Source: Vibrio kanaloae (GTDB lineage: Bacteria > Pseudomonadota > Gammaproteobacteria > Enterobacterales > Vibrionaceae). Taken from it: a DNA stretch of 64,000 nucleotides. The notes under the pieces are model-generated. The model did not search any database, was not told the origin of the DNA, and was given only the letters and a program-made list of their open reading frames with translations. The stretch's first letter is position 1, and every line of letters starts with the position of its first letter. Made by a program: the position numbers and the translations under genes. Where the stretch lies: contig NZ_AP025497.1 of assembly GCF_024347535.1 (NCBI RefSeq), forward strand, positions 2,418,001 through 2,482,000, written 5' to 3'. Shown piece after piece: positions 1 to 8,336 of the stretch.

Positions 1-855
1 AACAGAAGCAGGGCCAGCTAAAATCCAACGTTTACGGTTTTCAAGTGCTTCTGCTAAAGGCAAGAAACGGGTGCCTTGTGGGCTGTCACTCAATGAGTCG
101 AACACCACATTTTCAGCACTGCCCGCCGCGATAATCACTTCAATCCCCGCACGACGAGCAATATCAGCCGCCTGCAGTTTGGTTGCCATTCCGCCAGTAC
201 CCAACGTAGTTCCACTGCCGCCTGCGATCTTACGCAGTGTGTCATCAATCGTTTTTACTTCTTTGATGAGCTCTGCATTTGGATCTTTACGAGGGTCAGC
301 TGTAAACAAACCTTTTTGGTCGGTTAGCAGCAAAAGCTTATCCGCACCGCATAAAATACCAACCAGTGCTGATAAGTTATCGTTATCACCCACTTTAATT
401 TCGCTGGTCGCTACTGCGTCATTTTCATTAACCACGGGGATAATATCGTGGTCGACTAATGCATTAATCGTGTCCCGTGCATTTAGAAAACGCTCGCGAT
501 CATCAAGATCAGCGCGAGTCAGCAGCATCTGGCCAATCTTAAGGCCATAAATAGCGAACAAAGACTCCCAAGCTTGAATCAACTGGCTTTGCCCAACGGC
601 CGCCAGCAGCTGCTTGCTTGCCATTGAGTTGGGAAGTGCGGGGTAACCAAGGTGCTCACGCCCTGCCGCCATTGCGCCAGACGAAACCATAACCACTGAG
701 TGGCCTTGTTTTTTTAATTCAGCACATTGACGAACCAGCTCAACCATGTGAGCACGATCTAATGCCAATGTTCCACCAGTTAAGACACTGGTACCCAGTT
801 TAACAACGACAGTTTTACGCTGTGTTGTTGTCCCGCTTTGATGATTTATTGTCAT
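1..855 (-). CDS. proB: glutamate 5-kinase, 3' end cut by window edge
   Basis: Phosphorylates L-glutamate to glutamyl-5-phosphate, the first step of proline synthesis, in the cytosol. The first 285 residues are visible; the reading frame runs off position 1 without a stop. The amino-acid kinase fold is recognisable from [13 protein letters not shown] near residues 16-28, the SSGAMAAGR loop and the [10 protein letters not shown] segment. The missing part would be most of the C-terminal PUA domain (E. coli ProB has 367 residues). The start is the ATG at 855. crl lies just upstream on the same strand but is separated by a hairpin terminator, so proB probably has its own promoter in the short gap. 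proA would be expected beyond the window. Confidence 0.95.
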   Translation of the reverse strand, partial: MTINHQSGTTTQRKTVVVKLGTSVLTGGTLALDRAHMVELVRQCAELKKQGHSVVMVSSGAMAAGREHLGYPALPNSMASKQLLAAVGQSQLIQAWESLFAIYGLKIGQMLLTRADLDDRERFLNARDTINALVDHDIIPVVNENDAVATSEIKVGDNDNLSALVGILCGADKLLLLTDQKGLFTADPRKDPNAELIKEVKTIDDTLRKIAGGSGTTLGTGGMATKLQAADIARRAGIEVIIAAGSAENVVFDSLSDSPQGTRFLPLAEALENRKRWILAGPASV

Positions 856-923
856 GAAGTCTTTTATGGATAAAACAAATAAGAGGTGATGTTTTAGCAA
901 TCAACAGGGGAATTCACAAGTAG

Positions 924-947
924 AAAAGGTGCGAAATCGCACCTTTT
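924..947 (-). terminator. terminator after crl
   Basis: An 11 bp perfect stem (AAAAGGTGCGA / TCGCACCTTTT) with a two-base gap between the arms and a short U run on the minus strand. It sits between the crl stop and the proB start. The A and T runs on both sides mean it could work in both directions. Confidence 0.7.
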
Positions 948-976
948 TGCTCTATAGAGAAGACTAACCTTTAAAA

Positions 977-1366
977 TCAGATGAATTCGACAGACTCTTC
1001 GTCGAATTGAACGCTGATTTCAAATTTAGTTTGAAGTTCATCAACCAATTTTTTATGAAAGGCTACTTGGGTTCGAGAGACTTCGGTGACCGCTTTCTTA
1101 GGCAGTGGCAAAGAATCCCAATTACCATCAGTGTTGTATTTACCGATGTTGTATTTCGCCGAATATCCCTCTTCCGACTTATCTAGCTCCAACCACCAGC
1201 CCCAGAACTCACGTTCTTCTGGTGATTTTTTATCGTTCACACACACAGACAAGCAATCAAAAATATAGTGCCCTTCTTTTGATTGCGGCTCTCTTAGATA
1301 AGGGCCAATAGCCTTTAAAACATTAAGCAAACGATAGTGAGTAGGTTGTTGTGTCACTTCTGACAT
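977..1366 (-). CDS. crl: sigma factor-binding protein Crl
   Basis: Crl binds the stationary-phase sigma factor RpoS and helps it assemble with core RNA polymerase. The 129-residue protein has the family's core: the DCLSVCVN segment near residues 37-44 and the [12 protein letters not shown] block near residues 51-62, both closely matching E. coli Crl (133 residues). Placement next to proB is the usual one in enterobacteria and vibrios. It starts with ATG and is followed by a hairpin terminator. Identification rests on motif and context and is firm; strength of RpoS control in this organism cannot be judged from sequence. Confidence 0.92.
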   Translation of the reverse strand: MSEVTQQPTHYRLLNVLKAIGPYLREPQSKEGHYIFDCLSVCVNDKKSPEEREFWGWWLELDKSEEGYSAKYNIGKYNTDGNWDSLPLPKKAVTEVSRTQVAFHKKLVDELQTKFEISVQFDEESVEFI

Positions 1367-1510
1367 ATTGAATCTCCATCTTCAATGTTAAGAATGACGT
1401 TACTCAGGTTTAAAGCAAACGGCTAAATAGCCTTTGATTTTATAAATAGTCACTGAGTATCAGGTACTTAATCTGTACACTTTTCATGCTTAACTAATTT
1501 CGGAGAAATG

Positions 1511-2764
1511 TCACCTAAATAATTCATCCTCAAGCCACTTTATCGCCAATTCGAGGGATTGCTCATAACCTTGTGTAATTGATTTAGTTTTAATTTTCTT
1601 CGCTTTACCGTAATCACTGTAAATAGCAACCAGTTGATTATCCGTATGTGGCGACACCGGGTCACCCTCCAAAGCCAATGCCAAAATAGGGACACTCGTC
1701 TTACTGTTAGATAACAAACCTTGAACTTTGAGCGACCACGCCATCAATTGTCCAGAAAGGCTATTGATATCCACCGCACCTTTACCAAGGCGAGAAGCCA
1801 ACACATCCAAATGCATTTTAGGCATCTGCTTTAACTTATCGGCATGAACAAAGATATCGTGGATTGGAGCACCTAAAGAGATACAAGCTTTAAGCTTGCG
1901 CTGTTCGATAAAAGATAGCCTCACCATTGCATTGCCACCAAAACGAAAACCAAATAACCCGACCTTATGATGATCCACCCACGGAATGTTAGGCAGTTCA
2001 TTCAACACGGCTTGATGCAGACAAGAAGAGTCTTCGGTTAATGGCCAGTGTGAACTGTGTCCTATCGATGGCATATCTACGGTTAGCATCGCAATGTTCT
2101 TCGGTGCTAAGTAATCTCTAAACAAGCGCCACATATCAGTTTGCAAGCTATCCAAGCCAGCACTCACAATCACAACGGGTTGTGGCTTGTCCGTTTTGGT
2201 TAGATGCAAATTCGCTTTGATTTTCTTGTTTTGGTATGGCACTTCAATCTGTTTGACGATCAGCTTGGTATGCTTAATCGCTTCAGAATAAGCGGCGTTC
2301 GCCAATACTTGAGCCTGGACTGCAAGGCTGTCGTTCTTAAGATGTGGGTAGCCCGCAATGCTGAAGCACAAAGATGCAGAGAACAATTCTTCTGCCATCT
2401 CTTCACCACTCTTTTCGTTCGAACTATTTTGGTGCTGCATGCCTAGCTTAGTCCACTCGTAAGCCCAGTTACCGCTGCGGTAACCCATCACAGTGTCTAA
2501 CCACTCATCAGTCGTTCGGGAGTTCTTTGATGACGCAACTCGAGCCAATACAGCTTCTTGCTCTATTGGATTAACCCCTTGCCATACCCACTGCAGACGT
2601 CTTAAGTTTCGGTACCATGATGAATTGTGCTGCTTACGCTTCTCGCCGAGCAACGCTTCGGAGCTGGGCATGTAACACGTTAGCATTGAGGTCTCTTTGG
2701 CCTGCTTATGCTTAACAAACAAGGTTTCCGAAAGGTTTGAGCTCGTTTCTTTTGATTCAGACAT
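1511..2764 (-). CDS. frsA: FrsA, alpha/beta-hydrolase-fold protein
   Basis: Member of the FrsA/YafA family, reported to bind the glucose-specific enzyme IIA of the phosphotransferase system and influence the balance of fermentation and respiration. I place the start at the ATG at 2764 (MSESKETSSNLSETLF), giving 417 residues, close to the roughly 415 of other Vibrio FrsA proteins; an in-frame start 22 codons upstream has no family support. The C-terminal half is an alpha/beta hydrolase domain. At the nucleophile elbow the usual GxSxG is GFRFGG, with no serine, as in other FrsA proteins. The enzymatic activity of the family is disputed, so only the fold and family name are firm. It is downstream of gpt and its terminator. 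Confidence 0.88.
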   Translation of the reverse strand: MSESKETSSNLSETLFVKHKQAKETSMLTCYMPSSEALLGEKRKQHNSSWYRNLRRLQWVWQGVNPIEQEAVLARVASSKNSRTTDEWLDTVMGYRSGNWAYEWTKLGMQHQNSSNEKSGEEMAEELFSASLCFSIAGYPHLKNDSLAVQAQVLANAAYSEAIKHTKLIVKQIEVPYQNKKIKANLHLTKTDKPQPVVIVSAGLDSLQTDMWRLFRDYLAPKNIAMLTVDMPSIGHSSHWPLTEDSSCLHQAVLNELPNIPWVDHHKVGLFGFRFGGNAMVRLSFIEQRKLKACISLGAPIHDIFVHADKLKQMPKMHLDVLASRLGKGAVDINSLSGQLMAWSLKVQGLLSNSKTSVPILALALEGDPVSPHTDNQLVAIYSDYGKAKKIKTKSITQGYEQSLELAIKWLEDELFR

Positions 2765-2801
2765 TGGAATACTTAATAAGAAATGGTTGTCACTAATCAT
2801 A

Positions 2802-2832
2802 TAAAAAAAAATGACCCTATGATGGGTCATTT
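2802..2832 (-). terminator. terminator after gpt
   Basis: A 9 bp perfect stem (AAATGACCC / GGGTCATTT) with a 6-base loop, followed on the minus strand by a long T run at 2802-2811. It lies between the gpt stop and the frsA start. Confidence 0.85.
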
Positions 2833-2853
2833 CTCAAAAAATTTAGCTTGCGC

Positions 2854-3318
2854 TTATTTTGACTTGCGATTTACTGGCTCAACGTAGCTTAGGCTCGTAT
2901 CCCAAGGTTGCTCAATCCATGTGTCTTGAGGGATATCAACAATGTATTCATCAAGTAAATGTGCACCAGATGGTTTTGCACATACTGCGATTAATTTCGC
3001 TTTAGGGTACATTTCGCGAAGCTTACGTGCAGTGTCACCACTATCAACAAGATCTTCAACGATTAAGAAACCTTCACCGTCACCTTCAGGAGCTTTAACG
3101 ACTGTCATATCACGTTGGTGATCGTGGTCATAGCTAGAGATACAAATCGTATCTACGTGACGAATACCCAATTCACGAGCCAAGATTGCACCAGGAACCA
3201 AACCACCACGGCTGACCGCCCAGATACCTTTCCACTGCTCTGCTGGCATTTGCTTTTCAGCTAGTTGACGGCAGTAAGTCTGCATGTTGTCCCAAGTGAT
3301 AACGAATTTGTTGCTCAT
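2854..3318 (-). CDS. gpt: xanthine phosphoribosyltransferase
   Basis: Purine salvage enzyme that joins xanthine or guanine to PRPP to give XMP or GMP. It is 154 residues, against 152 in E. coli. The PRPP-binding signature [11 protein letters not shown] is present near residues 87-97, and the [10 protein letters not shown] loop is near residues 34-43. It follows a purine permease on the same strand at a short distance (84 bp), so uptake and salvage of purine bases are encoded side by side. A terminator follows directly. Confidence 0.95.
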   Translation of the reverse strand: MSNKFVITWDNMQTYCRQLAEKQMPAEQWKGIWAVSRGGLVPGAILARELGIRHVDTICISSYDHDHQRDMTVVKAPEGDGEGFLIVEDLVDSGDTARKLREMYPKAKLIAVCAKPSGAHLLDEYIVDIPQDTWIEQPWDTSLSYVEPVNRKSK

Positions 3319-3402
3319 AGTATAAAACCTAATAATTTTGTCATGTTATTAGAGGCTATTCCAAACATAACCTCTTCAGCGATTAAGCAGAAATCTAGAC
3401 GA

Positions 3403-4692
3403 TTAAGCGAAAATGTATTTAAGAATAAAGATAGCCGACATGACCCACACAGCAGGTGAAACGTCGCGACCTTTACCACTTAGCAGCTTAATTACAGCGT
3501 AAGCGATGAAACCAAGTGAAATACCCTCAGCAATAGAGTATGTCAGCGGCATAAGCAGACATGTTACCACGACAGGTGCAGCTTCCGTAAGATCACGCCA
3601 ATCAATGCCCACGAGGCCAGACATCATCAGAATGGCTACATAGAACAATGCGCCTGATGTTGCGTAAGCCGGAATCATACCTGCAAGTGGCGAGAAGAAA
3701 AGAGCCAGTAGGAATAAGATACCAACCACAACAGCTGTTAGACCTGTACGGCCACCTTCAGCCACGCCTGCAACACTTTCAACATAAGAAGTCGTGTTTG
3801 ATGTACCTAGCAATGCACCAATAGACGTTGCTGTAGAGTCAGCAAGCAGTGCTTTGTTTAAACGAGGAAGTTTACCGTCTTCCTTGATTAAGTTTGCTTT
3901 CGTTGCAACCCCCACCAAAGTACCCGCAGTATCGAACAAATCGACGAACAAGAATGCGAATACGACTGAAATCATACCTATTTCAAATACCGCAGAGAAA
4001 TCAAGCTGCATAAACGTTGGTGCTAAGCTTGGTGGTGTAGACATGATGCCACCGTATTGAACATCACCAATAGCAATACCAAGAGCAGTGATAGCTAGAA
4101 TAGCGATCATGACTGCGCCTTTCACACCACGATGAACAAGAGCAATAGTAAGGAAAAAACCAAGTGCACCTAGGGTTGGGGCAATCGCGGTAATATCACC
4201 AAGTGAAACCTTGGTTGCTGGGTTAGAAACAACGATGCCAGCATTGCTAAGAGCAATAAACGCAAGGAAAAGACCAATACCCGCAGAGATACCTACACGC
4301 AGAGACATAGGGATAGAGTTGATAATCCATTCACGAATCTTAAAGATACTTAAGAAAATGAAGATTACGCCCGATACGAAAACCGCTGCCAAAGCAACTT
4401 GCCACGTATAACCCATCCCCATTACAACAGCGTAAGTAAAGAATGCATTCAGCCCCATACCTGGTGCTTGAGCAATTGGGTAGTTAGCAACAAAGCCCAT
4501 GATAAAACAGCCAATAGCAGCCGCTAAACAGGTTGCTACAAATACAGCGCCATGGTCCATCCCTGCGTCAGCTAGAATCATTGGGTTTACAAAAATAATG
4601 TAAGCCATTGTTAGGAAGGTTGTTAGACCTGCGATGATTTCAGTGCGCACATTGGTGCCATTTTCACTGAGTTTGAATAGCTTTTCGAACAT
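3403..4692 (-). CDS. NCS2-family purine base permease (AzgA type)
   Basis: Inner-membrane proton symporter, probably for adenine or for hypoxanthine and guanine. The 429-residue protein is hydrophobic throughout with about 12-14 membrane segments, and carries conserved AzgA-group pieces such as FLTMAYIIFVNP near the N terminus, the GMGLNAFFTY segment near residues 78-87 and the GTSNTTSYVES segment. The E. coli relatives are AdeP, AdeQ, GhxP and GhxQ; the substrate cannot be chosen from sequence. It is followed by gpt, and a purine-repressor-like box lies just upstream of the start, both of which support a role in purine uptake. Confidence 0.88.
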   Translation of the reverse strand: MFEKLFKLSENGTNVRTEIIAGLTTFLTMAYIIFVNPMILADAGMDHGAVFVATCLAAAIGCFIMGFVANYPIAQAPGMGLNAFFTYAVVMGMGYTWQVALAAVFVSGVIFIFLSIFKIREWIINSIPMSLRVGISAGIGLFLAFIALSNAGIVVSNPATKVSLGDITAIAPTLGALGFFLTIALVHRGVKGAVMIAILAITALGIAIGDVQYGGIMSTPPSLAPTFMQLDFSAVFEIGMISVVFAFLFVDLFDTAGTLVGVATKANLIKEDGKLPRLNKALLADSTATSIGALLGTSNTTSYVESVAGVAEGGRTGLTAVVVGILFLLALFFSPLAGMIPAYATSGALFYVAILMMSGLVGIDWRDLTEAAPVVVTCLLMPLTYSIAEGISLGFIAYAVIKLLSGKGRDVSPAVWVMSAIFILKYIFA

Positions 4693-4707
4693 TATCGAAT
4701 CCTATAA

Positions 4708-4723
4708 GAGTAAACGGTTGCGT
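4708..4723 (-). promoter_or_regulatory. probable PurR operator of the purine permease
   Basis: Read on the minus strand the 16 bases ACGCAACCGTTTACTC differ from the E. coli PurR consensus ANGCAANCGNTTNCNT only at the last position. A TATAAT hexamer lies just upstream on the same strand (about 4738-4743), which would put the box shortly after the start of transcription. Binding itself is inferred. Confidence 0.65.
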
Positions 4724-5092
4724 AATCGATTGGCCGTGGATTATAAAGTTATCAAATAACAAATTCCAGATAGAATTAAGGCTCTAATCGATATTTATCA
4801 GAATACTTTATGAAACAAAGCGATTAAAAAGGAAGGTAGCTAGAGAAAATAACCATAATAAACAGTTAATTAATACTATTATTCATGATGGAATTTCTTG
4901 GTTACTTTTTCGACCATCAATTATTTTAATAGAGAATCTAGCCATTAAACTCTGAATTCAAACCCACAAGAGTTATGTATTTTTCAACAAGATCAGTAAT
5001 CAGGCGTAAATTGATATTTCGGCGTTTAAAAAACAACCATGCAGAACAGCAGGGAAAGTGACAAGCTAAAGCGGTTTGGAAAAGTAGCAGGC
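4724..5092. other. AT-rich intergenic stretch without a recognised gene
   Basis: Beyond the probable permease promoter I see no open reading frame with a credible ribosome-binding site, no tandem repeat and no strong hairpin. It ends at the terminator of the small gene on the minus strand. Confidence 0.5.
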
Positions 5093-5122
5093 AAAAAAAA
5101 CGCCACTCAAAACTGAGTGGCG
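5093..5122 (-). terminator. terminator of the small gene at 5207-5293
   Basis: A 9 bp GC-rich stem (CGCCACTCA / TGAGTGGCG) with a 4-base loop is followed on the minus strand by eight T residues (5093-5100). This is a textbook intrinsic terminator. The only feature upstream on that strand before the pepD control region is the 28-codon reading frame. Confidence 0.9.
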
Positions 5123-5206
5123 GTAGAATCTGTCAACCAAAAGGGTTGTAAAAGAATTCCAATATATAGGGGTGAACAAAACTGTTCGAGTTACATGCTT
5201 ACGGTA

Positions 5207-5293
5207 TTAGTAACCAAAGCTTGTAGGGTATGCAAAGTTGCTAGTGTAAACAGAGCTGTTAAGCCAGAACATTGCAGATGGTAAACCTTTCAT
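5207..5293 (-). CDS. putative small protein, 28 residues, unknown function
   Basis: The frame starts MKGLPSAMFWLNSS and ends SFGY, and is rich in Ser, Tyr and Phe (7 aromatic residues in 28). The ribosome-binding site AAGGTGA lies 5 bases before the ATG. A possible promoter (TTGTAA, 16-base spacer, TATATT) lies about 107 bases before the start, and a strong terminator follows, so the locus would make an RNA of about 300 nt. The leader also holds a second Shine-Dalgarno/ATG pair opening a four-codon frame (5364-5378). I do not recognise the peptide. It could be a real small protein, a leader-type peptide, or a chance frame on a regulatory RNA. No signal peptide or clear membrane segment is visible. 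Confidence 0.55.
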   Translation of the reverse strand: MKGLPSAMFWLNSSVYTSNFAYPTSFGY

Positions 5294-5406
5294 AACTATC
5301 ACCTTAATAAATCAATAAAAAACGAATTTGATTTCTCGGTTCCTTGGAGGCGATAAAACGGACTCATCCTTTGAGCATTTACTCTTCACCTTAGAAGTTG
5401 GTTATT

Positions 5407-5434
5407 AATATACCCTAAAGAAAAAATATTACAA
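5407..5434 (-). promoter_or_regulatory. candidate promoter of the small gene
   Basis: On the minus strand TTGTAA (5429-5434) and TATATT (5407-5412) are 16 bases apart, which fits a sigma-70 promoter. Transcription would start near 5400 and run to the terminator at 5093. Confidence 0.5.
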
Positions 5435-5518
5435 CTTTTTATTGCGACACATCACACTTTTGACTAAATAAGATCACAACCCAAACCCATAAGTGTAATT
5501 AAATTACAAAATAAACTT

Positions 5519-5534
5519 AAACAAACGTTTGCTT
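5519..5534. promoter_or_regulatory. PurR-like box in the pepD upstream region
   Basis: AAACAAACGTTTGCTT matches the E. coli PurR consensus except at position 3. It lies about 215 bases before pepD and about 120 bases upstream of the small-gene promoter. No well-placed promoter overlaps it, so it may belong to another LacI-family regulator or be fortuitous. Confidence 0.35.
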
Positions 5535-5749
5535 GGGTTATTTATAAGCATCAAAGCGCTTAGTTATGATCGGATGGACAAAATCGCTTTCAAAATTTGA
5601 GGTGTTTGAGGTTTAGAAGCGCTACTCGTCAAAACACTCAAGTGGTATGCTGTTACCATCAAAACAGACCCATATTTTAGATTTTTGTTCTAGGTTTTTA
5701 CCCATGAGAATCCTAAATATATGGTTACCAAATAAAAAAGGAGTCATCC

Positions 5750-7222
5750 GTGTCTGAATTCCATTCTGAGATCAGTAAATTATCCCCTGCCCCTATTTGG
5801 CAGTTCTTCGATAAGATTTGCTCAATCCCACATCCTTCTAAGCATGAGGAAGAGCTAGCTCAATACATTATTGCTTGGGCAACAGAGCAAGGTTTAAGTG
5901 TGCGTCGCGACCCAACGGGTAACGTCTTCATTACTAAACCTGCAACGCCAGGCATGGAAAACAAAAAAGGTGTGGTGCTGCAAGCGCACATCGATATGGT
6001 TCCACAAAAGAATGAAGACACGGTTCACGACTTCGCTAAAGATCCTATCCAGCCATACATTGATGGTGAGTGGGTTACAGCAAAAGGCACAACACTTGGC
6101 GCTGATAACGGCATGGGCATGGCTTCTTGCCTAGCGGTTCTTGCGTCAAACGAAATCAAGCACGGCCCTATAGAAGTTCTACTCACTGTAGATGAAGAAG
6201 CAGGAATGACAGGTGCTTTCGGTCTTGAAGCTGGTTGGTTAGAAGGCGATATCCTTCTTAATACCGATTCAGAGCAAGAAGGTGAAGTATATATGGGTTG
6301 TGCTGGCGGTATCGACGGTACAATGACTTTCGACATCACTCGAGATGCTATTCCTGCAGATTTCGTAACGCGCAAACTAACACTTAAAGGCCTTAAAGGC
6401 GGTCACTCGGGTTGTGATATCCATACTGGTCGTGCAAACGCAAACAAACTACTTGCCCGTTTCTTAGCGAGTCACGCAAAAAAGCTAGACCTTCGCATCG
6501 TAGAGTTCAAAGGTGGTAGCCTTCGTAACGCAATTCCTCGTGAAGGTTTCGTAACGGTTGCAGTTCCTGCTGCAAACCAAGAGGAACTGGCTTCGCTATA
6601 CAACTACTACACCGAGCTTCTATCAACTGAACTAGGTAACATCGAAGACAGCATCGTAACATTCAACGAAGAAGTCGCCGTTGAAATGGGTACTCTTGCA
6701 CAAGCAGAACAGACGCGCTTTATCGCAGCACTTAACGCAGCACCAAACGGCGTGATTCGTATGAGTGACGAGATTGAAGGTGTTGTGGAAACATCTCTAA
6801 ACGTAGGTGTGATCACGACAGAAGAGAATTCAATCACAGTACTTTGCCTGATCCGTTCCCTTATCGACTCAGGTCGCAGCCAAGTAGAAAGCATGCTTCA
6901 CTCTATTGCTGAACTAGCAGGTGCTAACATCGCGTTCTCTGGTGCTTATCCAGGTTGGAAACCAGACGCAGATTCTGAAATCATGCACATATTCCGCGAC
7001 ATGTACGAAGGCATATACGGTCACAAGCCAAATATCATGGTTATCCATGCTGGTCTTGAGTGTGGTCTATTCAAAGAACCTTACCCAAACATGGATATGG
7101 TTTCTTTCGGCCCAACGATCAAATTCCCTCACTCTCCAGACGAGAAAGTGAAGATTGATACCGTTGAGCTATTCTGGAACCAAATGGTTGCACTGCTTGA
7201 AGCAATCCCAGAAAAAGCTTAA
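5750..7222 (+). CDS. pepD: aminoacyl-histidine dipeptidase PepD (Xaa-His dipeptidase)
   Basis: Zinc dipeptidase of family M20C that cleaves dipeptides such as carnosine in the cytosol. Start is GTG at 5750, supported by AAAGGAG seven bases upstream. The 490 residues show all metal and catalytic residues described for Vibrio PepD: His80 and Asp82 in AHIDMVP, Asp119 in GADNGMG, Glu149-Glu150 in VDEEAGMTG, Asp173 in NTDSEQEGE, and the late His in KFPHSPDE. The central lid domain with GGHSG is also present. It is a single-gene unit with a terminator after it. Confidence 0.96.
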   Translation: MSEFHSEISKLSPAPIWQFFDKICSIPHPSKHEEELAQYIIAWATEQGLSVRRDPTGNVFITKPATPGMENKKGVVLQAHIDMVPQKNEDTVHDFAKDPIQPYIDGEWVTAKGTTLGADNGMGMASCLAVLASNEIKHGPIEVLLTVDEEAGMTGAFGLEAGWLEGDILLNTDSEQEGEVYMGCAGGIDGTMTFDITRDAIPADFVTRKLTLKGLKGGHSGCDIHTGRANANKLLARFLASHAKKLDLRIVEFKGGSLRNAIPREGFVTVAVPAANQEELASLYNYYTELLSTELGNIEDSIVTFNEEVAVEMGTLAQAEQTRFIAALNAAPNGVIRMSDEIEGVVETSLNVGVITTEENSITVLCLIRSLIDSGRSQVESMLHSIAELAGANIAFSGAYPGWKPDADSEIMHIFRDMYEGIYGHKPNIMVIHAGLECGLFKEPYPNMDMVSFGPTIKFPHSPDEKVKIDTVELFWNQMVALLEAIPEKA

Positions 7223-7287
7223 TTCGATAAGCTATGTTTGCTCAATAAATCGTACTTTTCAGTAAACACCGTTTATCCGAGGCAAAA

Positions 7288-7317
7288 TAAAACAGGTACT
7301 CAATGAGTACCTGTTTT
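7288..7317 (+). terminator. terminator after pepD
   Basis: Stem AACAGGTACTC / GAGTACCTGTT followed by a T run at 7314-7318. A run of A before the stem makes it potentially active in both directions. Confidence 0.85.
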
Positions 7318-7361
7318 TGTATCTAATATTTGTTAATCGACTATTTGTGACTAAAGAAGTA

Positions 7362-7523
7362 ATACCAATCACAGTAAGTAAGTGTTCAGAAATAGCGCAG
7401 GAAAAAGGCTTGAGAACAAGGCGTGATTTTCTGATAAGTAGTTATTCTACAATCAAAAATCACAACGCAGTTATCGAGATTTTTAACAAGCTAGGGTGAC
7501 CAGTTATTTACTACGATTGGTAT
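7362..7523 (+). repeat. 162 bp MITE-like dispersed repeat, copy 1
   Basis: The element begins ATACCAATCACAGTAAGTAA and ends, in inverted form, with TTACTACGATTGGTAT, giving imperfect terminal inverted repeats of about 20 bp. A second copy of exactly the same length lies at 29590-29751 in the opposite orientation and is alike along its whole length. The interior also folds back on itself: the arm GCGTGATTTT at 7420-7430 pairs with AAAATCAC at 7455-7463. The element lies between the pepD terminator and the lipoprotein gene and ends 3 bases from that gene's stop codon. It has no transposase, so any movement would need an enzyme from elsewhere. Confidence 0.8.
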
Positions 7524-7525
7524 AA

Positions 7526-8065
7526 CTAAGCGCGTGAAGCCGCGTAGCTTTCTAGCTCATCCATTGAAGTTTGTGCCACAACTTCGCCATCGATGAAGTA
7601 CGTCACCATCTCGCCATCACGAACACCGATTAACGTCGCGCGCTCACCAGATTGGTAAGTAATGTCCATTTGGATCGTGTTTTCATCAATCTGCTGCATT
7701 TGACCCTGCTCGATCACATCTGTACTCGTGATAGGACCTATTGGCGCTTCCGTTAGAGACGGGTCAAGTTGGTTATTAATGTCTAGGTAAGTGTCAGTCT
7801 TTGTATCAAAGATGTGTGGAGAACCCGTTAGTGGGTTGCTACCAGTCCAGAACTCTAGTGAATTGAATACCAGGTAATCAGCAGCAACCGTTAGACCGTA
7901 TGCAGGTGCGAGTAGCATGTTCAAACCACCACGAGCGTAACGGTTATCAACAGCCTTAACGTTGAACTTCATTAGGTAACCCGTTACTGCGTTACTACCA
8001 ACACAGCCAGATAAAGCAACAGATACCACCGCCAGTGCAACGACTTTTGAAATTGTTTTTTTCAT
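7526..8065 (-). CDS. DUF3332-like lipoprotein
   Basis: The start is the ATG at 8065, giving 179 residues that begin with a lipoprotein signal (MKKTISK, hydrophobic core, lipobox LSGC with Cys21). Farther upstream starts would put residues before this signal. The mature part contains the NSLEFWTGSNP segment that I associate with the DUF3332 family of envelope lipoproteins; function is not known. The C-terminal half looks like a small beta-rich domain. It stands alone, divergent from the downstream deacylase gene. Confidence 0.75.
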   Translation of the reverse strand: MKKTISKVVALAVVSVALSGCVGSNAVTGYLMKFNVKAVDNRYARGGLNMLLAPAYGLTVAADYLVFNSLEFWTGSNPLTGSPHIFDTKTDTYLDINNQLDPSLTEAPIGPITSTDVIEQGQMQQIDENTIQMDITYQSGERATLIGVRDGEMVTYFIDGEVVAQTSMDELESYAASRA

Positions 8066-8336
8066 TTTGATCTCAATATTTGAATTTGGCCGCCAAAAAA
8101 TGGCGGTGGATAATACCAACGAACTGAATAACAAATATCAGCGCTAAATCAATGTATTGTCATAAAATTCACAATTTGAAACACCCTTCAATTAGCCAAA
8201 TAAAAAACTGAAACCAATTCGGAAGCCCCTTCATAAAAAACTTTTGTCGTCACCGTAAAGCGATTGATTCGTACTAAAAATCAACGATTGCTACATTCCG
8301 TGTTAACGAATTATCACCATGTTGAGAACAACCTAA

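Noticed and set aside
7317..7499. 60-codon open frame on the plus strand after pepD
   Set aside because: It starts within the pepD terminator and runs through the 162 bp repeat. The second repeat copy does not preserve it as a gene, and it has no ribosome-binding site.
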